DNA of 64,000 bases, from assembly GCA_022457155.1 (NCBI GenBank), contig JAJGOT010000212.1, positions 425,001 through 489,000 of the forward strand. Reading direction: 5' to 3'. Below the pieces are notes generated by a model. That model ran no database searches. It was given only the letters and a program-made list of their open reading frames with translations, and was not told the DNA's origin. A program made the position numbers and the translations under genes. Below are positions 22,160 through 34,800 of the stretch, in pieces; position 1 is the first letter of the stretch; each line of letters begins with the position of its first letter. Origin of the DNA: Cladopsammia gracilis. Its lineage: Eukaryota; Cnidaria; Anthozoa; Scleractinia; Dendrophylliidae.

Positions 22160-24180
22160 ATGGCAGGGAGCGAGGAATATACTAAGCGACTCGATCTCAT
22201 GCTCCAAACGATCGATGAGCCTTGCGATGTAATCTTGGTCGTCAGTTCAAGGCTCACGGAAATGTCCTTCGAAAAGCGAGTGGTTCTCTCTTCGAAAGGA
22301 TGCTAGATGGCAACTGGAAGGAGAGCCGAGAAGGAATAATTAAAATGGAGATGCTGACTGAAGAAACCATGGAATGCATTTTAGAATTTTTTTATTCTGG
22401 TAGTAGTGATGTTGTCAGTAATATAATTTCCGTGGAGAGGGCCCATGAGTTGATCAAATTTGTTTGTTCTGGTAGTATTGATGTTGTCAGTGATATAATC
22501 TCCGTGGAGAGGGTCCAAGAGTTGATCGAAGCAGCAGATTATTTGTTGCTTCCAAACTTCAGAAACTTCCTGATACAAAAGCACGCCATTTGTTTTCATA
22601 ATCTTGCAGAAAAATATCAGAAGGAAGAACTGTTGGCAGACATTAAAAAATTTATCCACTCAAACTTTGTCTCAGTAGCGAACGGAGAAGACTTTTTAAA
22701 TTTGTCAAGTCACGAAGTTGAAAAATGGATTTCAAGTGATGACGTGCACGTTTCTGCAGAAGACGACATCTTTAGGATCATTTTAATGTGGATCGAGCAT
22801 GATCAAAACGAGCGAAAGAAGAAATTCCACGATCTATTTCGCCATGTGCGATTGGGTTTTGTATCGCGTGACTGTCTGTCAACAGAAGTTAAAACAAACG
22901 AGTTCGTGAAGCAGGATGACATTCACCTAAGTAGCGTGACACGCACTTTAGAGTGGATGACAGGTTCATCACCCTTCCGTGAATTGCTTTCACAAACTCC
23001 AAGAAAAGTGCTTCAAAAAGAAGCTTTGGTTGTTTTAGGTAAATACCCGACGACGTGGTTATATCTACCCGTTGAAGACAAATGGTATCAACTGCACATG
23101 CAAGATATTGATCCCTCAACAGATCAGGAGACGAAAGTGGCACCTGATTGGCTCAAATGGTATCATCGTCAACCGGGCATGCAAGGTATTAATCCCTCAA
23201 CAGATCAGGAGACGAGAGTGGGCCCTCAGTGGCTCCTGTCCTTTCAAAACCGACTGATTTTTGTTGGATACAGTGCCTCTGCTTGGTATCCATTGCCATG
23301 CTATCATCCATACTTTAATTATTGCACTACATTGAAAAGTACGAGACAACCGTTAACTGGAGTTTATAGTTATAGAAAGTTTACAGCGCTAACGGTTGTT
23401 GGAGAGGAAATCTGTGCCCTTATCGAAGACATTCAGATTGTCGACGATTTATCACCATGTCACCAGGTCATCGGATTCTCGCCAGATTGTTCGATGCGCT
23501 GGCCTAGGCTGCAGTCCGTTCTTTTCAAATTCACGCTGAAATCAGATTCTTGGGAATTTGTTCCCTCCTTTGATTGGGGCCCAAAGAATGAAGTTTGCGT
23601 TGTTTCGGCGGACAAGTATTTATATGCTATAGGTGGGACTAATCGTGCGAAAATATCCCTCAGTGAGGCAGCCAGGTTTAACACCATCGAGAAGGAGTGG
23701 GAGAGAATTCCAGACATTCAAGAAGCACGAAGCTCGGCCTTTGGGGTTGCTATTGGCCAGAAAATTTTCATCGCCGGAGGACATCGAAGCGTAACATTGT
23801 CTTGTACATGCGAGATGTACAATATCTCGACGAATGAGTGGCAGTTTGTCGCAAACATGACTGTTCCAAGAGAGAAAGCAAATATGGTGTGTGTGGCTGG
23901 AATGTTGTATGTGCTTGGTGGGCATGCTAATCTGAGAATGAAAAGTAGAGTAAAGCAAAGTAGACATGTTGTTGAGTGTTATGACACAGATATGAGCGAG
24001 TGGAAGCAAATGACAGTCGTTCCTGCTCAGTTAGGTGACGAGTACTCCATTAAAAGTGCTTGTTCATTGAGAATTTTCTGGAGTGAAAATTCAGCAAACT
24101 TATTGTCGCAACTCGTTGCTGAACAGGATTTGCAATACAATGCGAGTTTACCACGTGGAAATCCCAAAACGTATAAGTAG
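22160..24180 (+). CDS. BTB-BACK-Kelch protein, frameshifted near the N terminus
   Basis: An uninterrupted frame of 652 residues (22222-24180) covers the rest of a BTB domain (FKAHGNVLRKASGSLFERML, then ECILEFFYSG), a BACK domain (about residues 105-215, with ILMWIEHDQNERKKKF) and C-terminal Kelch repeats (YLYAIGGTN, KIFIAGGH, MLYVLGGH). Such proteins usually bring substrates to Cullin-3 ubiquitin ligases. The natural start is the ATG at 22160 (MAGSEEYTKRLDLML..CDVILV), which lies in another frame. One base is missing near 22235, or it is an assembly error. Two in-frame duplications are seen: 24 residues in BTB (DVVS.IISVER) and 27 residues before the Kelch repeats (INPSTDQET). There are no introns. 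AATAAA at 24300 is a fitting polyadenylation signal. Confidence 0.88.
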
Positions 24181-24299
24181 TTGGAATCCAGGTTGGAATC
24201 TTTGTTCTTTGCATTTTTGTACATCCAGTTTACAATTGGTGTTACTTTGAATTTTATTTTCAAAGGTGTTTCCCCATATATTCTCTGTAATTCGGGTGG

Positions 24300-24305
24300 A
24301 ATAAA
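24300..24305 (+). terminator. Polyadenylation signal for the Kelch gene
   Basis: AATAAA occurs about 120 bases after the Kelch stop codon, in an AT-rich tail. Assignment is by position and sequence only. Confidence 0.5.
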
Positions 24306-24553
24306 ATACAAACGAATGGTTTCGTCGTCGAAATATGTTTTGTTGCTTCTTTGATCTCATATTTTAGGTTTTGAATTCGGCAAAAGATCACGTCCGATTT
24401 AAATTGGTGTATTTCGAATTTTATAATTTGGAATATCCCCTACGATTCGGAGCATGTTTAAAAGAAGATGTTTTCCTCAAATTTGCACGCTTTCTATTTC
24501 ATATTGTAAAATTCATTTATAATTCATAAGGGTACTAACAAATAGAAATGAGC

Positions 24554-25140
24554 CATTCCATTCACATGGTTACCCTGTATATCAGATACAACTCACTAGT
24601 GGTTGTATCTAATTTACATTCCAGATACAACTCACTAGTGGTTGTATCTAATTTACATGTGAATGTAAATTTCACAAGTTGTTTACTACATTCGCGTCCG
24701 TGTTGTATCGGCACTATACATTCACTCGCCTTCAGCTCGTGATTGTATAGGCCGATACAACACTCCCGATCATGTAGTAAACATTACGTACAATTTAAGG
24801 AACATAGATCGTGTCCGTGTTGTATCGGCACTATAAATTCACTCGCCTTCAGCTCGTGATTGTATAGGCCGATACAACACTCCCGATCATGTAGTAAACA
24901 TTACGTACAATTTAAGGAACATAGATCGTGTCCGTGTTGTATCGGCACTATACATTCACTCGCCTTCAGCTCGTGATTGTATAGGCCGATACAACACTCC
25001 CGCTCATGTAGTTAACATTACTTACAATTTAAGGAATATAGATCGTGTCCGTGTTGTATCGGCACTATACATTCACTCGGCTGCATCTCGTGATTGTATA
25101 GGCTGATACAACACTCGCGCTCATGTAGTAAACATTACTT
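24554..25140. repeat. 117-bp satellite of hairpin units plus a related 5' part
   Basis: GTCCGTGTTGTATCGGCACT starts at 24696, 24813, 24930 and 25047, an exact 117-base period. Each unit contains TGTTGTATCGGC and its inverse GCCGATACAACA around ACTCGCCTTCAGCTCGTGA, so each can fold as a hairpin. Before it, at 24581-24655, ATACAACTCACTAGTGGTTG is present twice in a shorter repeat. The last unit is the most diverged. Confidence 0.95.
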
Positions 25141-26346
25141 ACAATTTTGTTTATAGTTCTCTAGTTTTAGCTGCGTCAATGGTTTGATTGTACCCTTTAG
25201 CGTATAAATAAGGCATGGAGGCAAGATTTGGACATTTAACTAAAACGTAATACTTCGAACAGCCAGAGCAACCCACTTCATTAGAGACACGCCTTTTCTG
25301 TAACGTGCACGGTACACCCTCAGTTAACGTTATCAAACCTTTTGTCTCCTCCGCTCTCTCAAATATATACTCTCTAATACGGTTACCTAGCCTATTGTAG
25401 TAGTTCCATTTGTCTACGATTCCGTACCGGGTAAACTGCGATCTACAGCTTATCTTTCATCTTGCAACATATACTGCTAGCTTGTTAGTTTGCTTTTTCA
25501 GCACATTTTGGATTGCAACTGATAATCGTTTAATAATATCTATTGTGGCTAAATAGCTGAGGCATGTATTTTTGCGGTATCTTTAGGTCTTAAACAAGTG
25601 CGGAAACTGCTTGCAAAAAATTTCAACAAAAATACATGCTATAGGCGAAACAGTGTACACACAAACACGTTAGGAAAAAAAATAATCATTAGGAAAATGA
25701 TAAAAAATGAAACTCAATATTAACTCCACCGCGGTCAAACGTCCGAGGCGTTTTTCGTTTTATTTAGTGGGATTTTATTTAATATTAGATGGAAATATGG
25801 GCAAGGATGTATAAAAAAAATTAGTTGATGTTACAAGCTTTTAATTTTTCTCAAAATGATGAGCTTTTTTTCGTTGAAAACTGACCAAAACTCTTTGCGC
25901 CTGATCAAATTTATGTTGGCAAATGGCGCCGACAATTCTACAGTTCACGGTTTTAAAGACAGTCTTTAAACGCTTTAGTAAACTTTCAAAACGTTTGGTA
26001 AATTGACAGTGTATTGGCAATATATTAAACTTTAAACAGTGAAAATGACAACCTTAACTTTTAAGTACCGCGGTTAAAATATTAACAAGGAGCACTGACA
26101 TACTGCACGCAAAGCAGTGAATACAGCTGCAAGTTAAAAAAAATGAAATTTAAAACTAACATAGAAAACTGTTTAACTTATTCAAATGGGGATGAGTAGT
26201 GATGCATGAAAGTGACGTGCAATGCTAATGCACCATAACAACTTCCGCTCCGAGACGTTAATTTGCGTTTAGATGACAGTAAAACCGCTTATACGAGGAA
26301 ATTATATTCGCAAAATTATTTTTATCTTTTTAACGATGGTGTGTGA
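25141..26346. other. Intergenic; no gene supported
   Basis: AT-rich sequence between the satellite and the GST gene. A 61-residue minus-strand frame at 25151-25336 has four cysteines but no identifiable family. The last few hundred bases presumably hold the GST promoter; I see no clear core element. Confidence 0.4.
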
Positions 26347-28879
26347 ATGATGTCGAGCAAACCAGTGGTGAAAACGCCGTTGAAGCTATATCTTGTGCGA
26401 ATATCGCCGTGCTGCCGAGTTGTGTGGTTATATTTGCTACAGGTGAGTGTCTCGGTAAAATGATCCATTGACGATTACCTGCTTTGAACGGATCTAGACT
26501 TTCAGAGCGAAGAATAGGCAGCGCGCAAATGGAAAGAAAAATATATTGCAGTCTACAATCGTCAAGTTTTCAAATTTAACTAGAATGTATTGGGCAAAGG
26601 GATTTTGTCTTCGAAATGAAAATTCAGGTGTGTTTTGGTCGTATCTAGGAAACATGTTGGTTTTTGAATGAATTTGCTTTATTATAAAAGCGCAAATCTA
26701 TAGCCATCCATATAGACAGCATGAAATTATTGAAATTGTAGGAAGCATCAGACATGTATAAATAGCATATCAGTTACTAAAAATGATCACTTTATAGCTA
26801 GCTACAGTATTTTTTTCTGGACCATGAACAGATAAAGCATTTTTTTCTTTAAGTTTCAATGATTTCACTCTTATTCTTTATTATTTGTCCTTCTATTTTA
26901 ATCCATAAAATTCTTTTGGCTCTATATTGTTTCTGCTTTCATTGTTTACGTGTCGCATGACTTCGTTTACGTACTCCGCATAAATCTTCCTTTGTAAAGT
27001 GCGTATTTTTGGCAGCACAAGATTCCCTGTGAATTTACCGATGTCGATGTTTTCCACGGTGAGCACCGAGAACCGAAGTTTGTAGCCATGAATCCGCACG
27101 AAGAAGTTCCGATATTGGCCGATGGAAAGACGACAGTTTTCGGAGGGTATGTCAGTGTTTTTTTTTTTTTTTCAGAGGGCGATACCTGTTCAATTAATTT
27201 ACATTCAAATTGTATACTTATGTCCCTAGCAGTTTAAATTTCACAGATGTTAATTAAGGCTAATTAATCTGTTTTGTTTTGCTGCCAGTAGATAGCAATT
27301 AAGGCGAAATAAAGCTAAGCCGCAATGTTTCCTGCAGTGTGTTTAGACTTGTTTTGTTCTTTCAGGTTTATTTTTGTCATGGTTAGTCAAATTAAATTCC
27401 TGTTTTACATCTGGTTGCAGATGTAAAACATGAATTTAAACATTCAATTAGGCGCCTCATTCATTGATAGATCGAACTTTTCAGTGAAGGCTACTGAGAA
27501 AATACAATAGAAAAAAAATGAGTTGTCGTCTGAAAATTACCCCGTACTGGAATTAGCCAGAGGCACAGTTAATTTGCACTTTAATATATTTTGTCGCAAT
27601 TTCCATTTACCAACAGGTTAGCAATATTGCGTTACTTATCTCAGAAGCACACGAACTTTGCCGGCTGGGGCAAGGCGCCAAAGGACCGGTACAAGGTGCA
27701 GTCAATGATGGACTGGGCCAGCTCAAAGTTATTAAAGTAAGCACATTATGTTTCTTTCCGACCATGACGTTTCGTTTTCACGACGACAAGATTTTGAGAA
27801 CCATGTTTTCCGAAATTTGGATTCTTTTTACCTTTTTATGAAAAAATTTAAGTTTATCATTGTAACGTTTATAGTTTTATTCCACTTTGCCGTTTTTTAT
27901 TGGTTTTGATTATTTTTTAGTCAATTTGGATGGCTGTCTCAGGTTTTGGTGGATCCAAGATGGCGGCTGTAAAGAACTAATGACATAATTCCTGTCATTT
28001 GACGTCATCGTCCCATTTTGCTCAGTGACCCCAGATTTGGACACACTATATACCCTCCAAGTTTCATTGTTATAGCTTTAGTTCTCTTGAAGTTACGAAA
28101 GAACTCCAAATGAGCCCATAACCTCGTCCCTTTTCCTCTCTTTTTCTCTCTCGCGTTCCCTCTCCAGTTTCAGATACAATACTGATACGACTGGTCCGGG
28201 TGCCCACTTTAAACTCTACTCGTGTTTTTGTATGTCCTCTGTATACCAAACTGACTACAACTCCATTGATTTCGAACTATGCATTGGTCTGAACCCCCTA
28301 TGACTGTATCAGCACAACTGTTTTTATTTCGAATTCTGTAAAAAGGTCTGAGCACTCCTGTTTACTATACTTACCAGTGGCACATCTGGAAGAGGAGCCG
28401 GGGGAGGACCTTCCCTCCCCGCCCCGGCCGAATTTGTTTTTCAAGCTCTAACATTCTCAATTTCTGGATCCTCCGCTTCTAACAAATCTGCATTGCTTTC
28501 CTTTAGTGCTCTAGGCTATAAATTCGTGTATCCTCAGTTGTTGGAGAGATATCATCTGTCCACGGAGATGGACACGGAGGAATTGGTGGAGAAAGGACTG
28601 GCGCAAACAAGTGAGCTTTTAGAGACCTTGGAAAACTTTTATCTTCAAGATCATCCTTTCTTATGCGGATCAGAGCTAACAGTAGCTGACAGTTATGTGG
28701 CGACTATCTTGTGCCAAGCAGAGTTGGTTGATTTGGACTTAATCCTGTGGCCCAGGCTCTCCTCGTGGATGCTGAAAGTCAAAGGACAGGAGCACTGGGG
28801 CGAGGTCCATGGCGCGCATGCGGACTTTCTTCAGAAGGTTAAAAAGGTTAACGTTTCGTCTGCGGGTCATCATTTGTGA
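26347..28879 (+). CDS. Theta-like glutathione S-transferase, four exons
   Basis: Exons 26347-26442, 27016-27146, 27617-27736 and 28507-28879 join in phase to 239 residues, the usual GST length. The thioredoxin-like N domain is clear (LKLYLVRISPCCRVVWLYLL; VAMNPHEEVPILADG), as is the all-helical C domain (FLCGSELTVADSYVATILCQ). Ser20 in ISPCCR sits where theta enzymes have their catalytic serine. The family conjugates glutathione to electrophiles in the cytosol. One oddity: the segment after PILADG reads VFGGLAILRYL, so Gly-Gly replaces the Glu-Ser that normally holds the glutathione gamma-glutamyl group. Two adjacent in-frame ATGs (26347, 26350) could each start it. Donors are GTGAGT, GTATGT and GTAAGC. 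Confidence 0.92.
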
Positions 28880-30677
28880 CGAACAAGAAAGAAATTGATA
28901 CGAGCTACTCTGGGGATTAATTTCCACAGCAATTCTCTTTTTAATATTACATTTGTAAAATGGGTCAAGAATTAATTGTGAAATGATTATTTATGATTAA
29001 ATCAAAACTTTCACGAGATCTGAAAGCGCAGTCCACTCTTGTTTTCAATTTAGTAATTTTAACGGGAGAAAATCGTAAGGTTAGGACATTTTAGTTAGGT
29101 TATTATTTTTATTGCCCTTTTTGTTCATTGGATAGCAACTTCGTTGGCTGGCTCATTAAAAATGTTATATCGCAGCAAACGGAATCAGGATCAACCTCTT
29201 CCCCAGGGCCTTCTCCGCTTTTCAAATTAAAAATGGTGGGTGGTGCACTGGGGACGAGGTTGTATCCGGATCCGTACAGAGTATGCGGACTTTTGAAGCG
29301 TTTACATTAGACGGTATTCGGATTCCTAAAACGTTTACAATAAACTATGAATCCAGAGATAGGTGGTTGTGTCGCAAGGCAATCGCCCATGAAAAAGTGA
29401 AAAAATGTCCATCTTGGACCTAAAGTAGGACTTTTTTGAGCAAACGACAATTTAAAACCTTTTCTGGGAAGTACTCTGTCCCGTTTCTTTGCAGAATGAA
29501 GAAGAAAAGTCGCAATAAAAATAATTGATTTAGACAATGTTAGATGTTTTCATCTAATAAAGTGAGTTTATTTCATGGATATGAACCGCTGAGCGGTACA
29601 ATACAATCTGGCTTGTCTGTGACAACAGTCACCTGTTATCGCAAACCGCCGCTACGTTAAACAAGTTACTACTATACTAACCTGCGATCAGGCACTCTTT
29701 TTTGTCGGAGGGAAAGTCGGCGGATCGCAGATCACTACTGTACATATAATATTCTACCCTCTATCTCTAATATAAAAGATTACTGGTCCAATTAATAGAG
29801 ATGAATTATCCCTCTGTGGTAGATAATTCGTCTCAAGCAGACATTCGGAATTTATACGAATTGCGAGGCTTACTCCATGTTAACTTTGTTTCTGTAGTAA
29901 GCACGTCTTCAAGACGTGTTACCATGACAAATAAGGTGAACTGATTTCTCCTCGTGGTTGGTTTACAATTTGTATAAAATCGCAAATGCCAGTTTGTAAA
30001 ATAATGAAAACAGATGGTACCATGCAAAAGTACTGCCGGATGGTCACATCATCAAAAGTTACTACACTACATGTCTCCATAATTGACTCTGTGAGTGAAA
30101 GTGTTAAAAGACTTATTACACTTGGGCCGTGGTTATCGAAACCTTTTTTACAGTTCATTGATCCATCGTAAAAACTAAAAATGTAGTTGCGTTAAACCTT
30201 TATGCAAAACTTTATTGAGTACGCCTTTAGCTATAATTAAACATCTTTACTAAAAAGATTTGGAAAGGTCACTGGACTGCTCCAGAATAACATGGATGAG
30301 GGGGGAGGAGAGGGTGGTGGTGTAAACGTCCACGTTTCCTATTTTAAATAGATTGGGAATCATATTTCTGTAATCATCTGGTTTTGCACTGCCGGCTTCC
30401 CAACCACTTCTGTCTCTAATTGTAGAACACGCTGAGAGCAAAGTAAAGCTAACGAACTCTATATTGCTACCAGTGCAATGAACGCAAAAACAAAGCAAAC
30501 CATAATTATATCATTGAAGTAATAAATAAAACTATTGTGGCATGGTTTCAAAATTGACTTTCCTAGTATAGCTAGTAGCAAATTGCTACAACTTCACTTG
30601 GAAAGTACAAATAAAATGTTCTAATAGTATATTACCAATAAAGGAGAAAACCTCCTGTACATTCTAAGTGCTTTAAG
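28880..30677. other. Intergenic; no gene supported
   Basis: It follows the GST stop. It contains short repeats (for example CCCCAGGGCC..CACTGGGGACGAGG at 29193-29262), and a fragment near 30000-30080 related to repeats at 5120 and 32159. A minus-strand frame at 30250-30498 has protein-like composition but no known domain. Confidence 0.4.
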
Positions 30678-30953
30678 CTAGAGTAAAATGATATAGCCTA
30701 ATACTTTAATTCTCCTGACCTGAATATTCGCTTAACTACATTACTTAACAATCTATCCAGGTTTATTGCACTGGATAAAACAGTACGATTTTTTAGTGGC
30801 CATACATGAACTAGAGTAAAATGATATAACCTAATACTTTAATTCTCCTGACCTGAATATTCGCTTAACTACATTACTTAACAATCTATCCAGGTTTATT
30901 GGGTAAAACTGGACTGGGTAAAACAGTACGATTTTTTAGTGGCCATACATGAA
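30678..30953. repeat. Tandem duplication, 133-bp period
   Basis: CTAGAGTAAAATGATATA occurs at 30678 and 30811, and the following bases are nearly identical through TTTTTTAGTGGCCATACATG. The second copy has an extra GGGTAAAACTGGACT-type insertion. Confidence 0.92.
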
Positions 30954-31028
30954 ACCTTTAGAACTGACGCCCAACCTTTTAACATACAGTTATTTCGACA
31001 AAGGTTGTCATATCGAAGGGTAAAAGCC

Positions 31029-31116
31029 AACCTCGTTCCCAGGGTCTCTCTTCTTTCCGTCCGCTGGAGCCAAAGAACCAGGTGAGGGAAGAAGAGATAC
31101 ACTGGGAACGAGGATT
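31029..31116. repeat. Small foldback element
   Basis: AACCTCGTTCCCAGGGTCTC is matched by its imperfect inverse, GAGATACACTGGGAACGAGG. Related but less complete ends occur at 29.2 and 44.1 kb. Confidence 0.75.
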
Positions 31117-31852
31117 GGGTAAAAGCGTACGCGATAACACCGCGAGATAGTTGGGGTATTAATCGACATAACGAAGGCATCTCTGCATATTTCTGGGTTT
31201 TTTTTTACATGTCAGTTGAAAAAGAAATCAGTGATGCGCGCGAGAACTTGAGTAAAGCGAGTAGATATGGATTGTCCAATTCCTGTATTTTAAAGTTGTT
31301 ACGTTTTCAAACTGGTCAAAAAACACGTATATTAGAAAGCCGATCAAAAAATATCATTCATTGTCCATAAAATAGCCACGTACGTCTTTTTTACACAGAG
31401 CTCTTTGAAATTCCGTAAATCCTCCAATAATAACATAATGTGACTATTAATTAATAAAGGTTTTCGAGGCGACCCACTTGGTATTCGTAATTATTCTCGT
31501 TAGTTCGCCACACGTGTTCACAAAGCGTCACAATAATCTCGGTTTCTAGTCCCGATGATGTCAATTTAAACATTTGTGGAGTTGGAGTTTAATTCCAAAT
31601 TACCAAGGAGTGTAAAACAAAGTAACGGCTGCTTAACACCAAACGCTATACTTAACATTTGTCGACTCAGTATTCACTGAGGGCGCTTATTCGAGGATTT
31701 ACGGTACGGATGTTTTTAAGGGTTCTACAGGCGTTTCTACCGATATCTATACAGGATAAAAATATAAAAAAAATGATAAAATGATTATAAAGTTAACAGT
31801 GACCGTGTTACGAAAGATCACTGTCCCAAACGTTGAAGCCTTTTTCACTTGT

Positions 31853-34800
31853 TTACTGAAACAACTTTAATGCCATCACGCATGTCAGCGATATCATCAC
31901 CATTCCCCCGCAGCCAATTGTAGCCATCAATCCTGGTGCCGAGCTTGCCTTTTTTACAGGTGGGTCTCTGACTTCACAGTTGACGCAGTCAGTACAAACA
32001 CGACACACTCCTTGATCTTTAAGGGAGTCCACGGCGTATTGAGCCACGGCACGGTTTACTTTAGCAAAGAACAAAAAGGGGGTTAATCCCAAAAGTGCCG
32101 AACATCAAAATTCAAGAAAATTCCAAATTTCATTATATAAATATTGAAAAATAAATGGTACCATGCAAAAGTACTGCTGAAGAGGTTTCATTTGAATGGT
32201 CACACCATAGGATTTCGTCCACAGACTCAAAACTTAGAACAAATTGTACCATGCAAAAGTACTGCTGAAGAGGTTTCATTTGAATGGTCACACCATAGGA
32301 TTTTGTCCACAGACTCAAAAGTTAAAACTAAATTACATTTCTCCATAATTGACTCTGGTAGTGACAGGGTCAACCTTTAAAGCATGAATGTTCCGAAAAA
32401 TCCTAGAATATTTTCGGGAAAAAGAATGTGAAAAATATCAAGAGCAATTCCGGAAAACGTCTGGAAGATTTTCTGAAAAACTTATCGGAAAAAAAATGCA
32501 GAAAATTTTAAGAGCATTTTCAGTTATGTCAGCATATTTTACCTGGTTCGTAGTAACTGTACACGGATGCTGTGGAAGGCTGAGGTTTTCCCACTTCAAA
32601 CGCACGCTGGAATGTCACCGTAACGCATACCATGTTACCTGAAGGAATCTGGAGACCAAATACAGAATTGTTAACGGCACGTCCTCAGCTTTTCTGAACA
32701 ACACTGCTGACAGGTTGCAGCGTTTCTGGTCGTTTCTGACATAAATAAAGCATAACGGATATGAAGTTACCTCATCGAAGTAAAAAAGCACTTTGCGATC
32801 TGGAGATTCGACACGTTTCAACTTTAGAGATGAATCTGACAGCAACTGCAAATTGAACAAAAACGTGAAACAATCAACACAACTAGCTTCTTTCAAAGGA
32901 GTTCTCTTCGCTTGTCATGCAAACCAAAACTGCGTTATGTGTCAACACTTCAAGCAAAAAACATGTGATAAATAAAGAACGAAGGTAAATTTTAAGTTCG
33001 GTAATGAAATGAAAAAGATGTCATAAATGACATGCCTGGCATCTGGCCATTGTAGCTCGCCACGAGTCTCTCGCATACAGTCTTTTGATTAAACGTTGTC
33101 ATTGATCGGTCTCATCCCTACGCGACCAGACCGAAAAGGATTATGGAGAGAAATCAATTCACATTCAACAACTGCACATATCAAAATACGGAACATCCTT
33201 AACGGAATATGTATCGAAGCGACTCTTGTTGTCTTTGCGTAACACACGAAGACAAACGTAAGTTTTGTTCTCCATTGTAAACGCGACAGAGAATAATTAA
33301 TCATGCATTTTAATTCACCCATACTCCTTTTCGGTCTGGTCGTGTAGAGGTAAGACCGATCAATGACAACGTTTAATCAAAGGACTGTATATAGCTCAGT
33401 GGTTAGAGCATCCGACCGGTTTACGGAAGTATCTGATCGGTGTACGGAAATATCCGACCGGTGTACGGAAGTATCTGACCGGTGTACGGAAGCATCCGAC
33501 CGGTGTACGGAAGCATCCGACCGGTGTACGGAAGGTCATAAGTTCGATTCCTGTCGGGGACTCAGATTGTTTCCTTTGTTCCACGCTCGTAACACCATGA
33601 ACATTATATCTTTCTTAAAAAACATGTTATCAGTGAGGTTTTGCAAACCCAACAAGATACTTGTGATCAAGGGGTAACGATAAACATCTCAGCCTCGGCA
33701 GTTGTGTGTGTGCGCCTCTTGAGCTATCGAGCTATCGCATTTCACACTTAACGTCAAAACGATCACCTTCACCTTTTCAACACCGTCCCAGTGCAGTACA
33801 AATCCCGAGGGTATTCCGACATCCATCACGACCATGCCCGACTTTTGGTCGTTTTCAGTCCACTTGGAGCAAGCCTTGATATCCATCTCATAGTCGGTTT
33901 CCCGGATGACTTCCAACAAGAAATCGAACGAACTTTCCGGTGGAGCTTTGTCTACGTTATAGGTGACGCCAACCTGGGTTATAATTACAAAGTGAAGGTT
34001 ACAACTCGTAACTTACAAGACAAGAAATAGCCCCCCCCCCCCCCTTTGGGATCATGTGTCTACTGTACGCTGCCAAATGTTTGCATGTCAATTAATTCAA
34101 CCTTTCTTCTTTGAAATTTTGGGGTCTACCCCTCGGGGGGTACTCTGCAAATTTTTGGGTGGGGGTGTGCCGCTGGGACTCTGAGACCCTTAGCCTATAC
34201 TAGACCATTTTAGCTGCATTTGCCACCCTATTGTAGACTAAACACCGAAAAACCCTACCCTATCCTAGACCTATTCCAGACTCACTATTTTCCAGAAACT
34301 CGTTCACTATCACAGTTATTAGTTAACAGGGGTCAGTAAAAATACAGTACTGCCCTCCGTACCGATTTTTAAATGCCATTTGCCAGTAAACCTTGTCTGG
34401 ACTAAATTCTTCACACAACTAATCAGTTTCGCTTAAAATGATACCCAATTCTAGACCAAAAATCTCTGATTACCATATCCTATTCTAGACTAAACTGCCT
34501 GAAAACCATACCCTTCACAGCGGCACATACCTATAAAGCTCATATATGAGTTGGCCTTTATTGGGTAGACCCCCCCCCGGGGGGGGGGGGTCTACCCAAT
34601 AAAGGCCAACTCAACCAGGTCACCTGGTAGGTAGCAATGACATTCTTTACATAGCAGGCTGTCACGCGTGACCTTTTTTCTCGTCCGTCTGATCTTCTTC
34701 GGCCAATTTTTCATCAATTTCACGTCTTAAGAACAAAATATTTAAAGGTTCAGAGCAGAATTTAGTCTTTGGAAAGCGTGGAAAGATCTTTACGTGATTT

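Noticed and set aside
24696..25140. CRISPR-like array
   Set aside because: The units are contiguous 117-base repeats without variable spacers, and the context is eukaryotic.
25151..25336. 61-residue minus-strand ORF with CSGCSKYYVLVKC, considered as a cystine-knot fragment
   Set aside because: Too few cysteines in the right spacing and no signal peptide or flanking exon could be found.
30250..30498. 82-residue minus-strand ORF with protein-like composition
   Set aside because: No family recognised and no joined exon; it could be a fragment of a repeat or a lost gene, so I leave it unnamed.
33363..33677. Repetitive ORFs on both strands (CTEASDR-type repeats)
   Set aside because: They come from the 21-base tRNA anticodon-arm repeat, whose length keeps frames open by chance.
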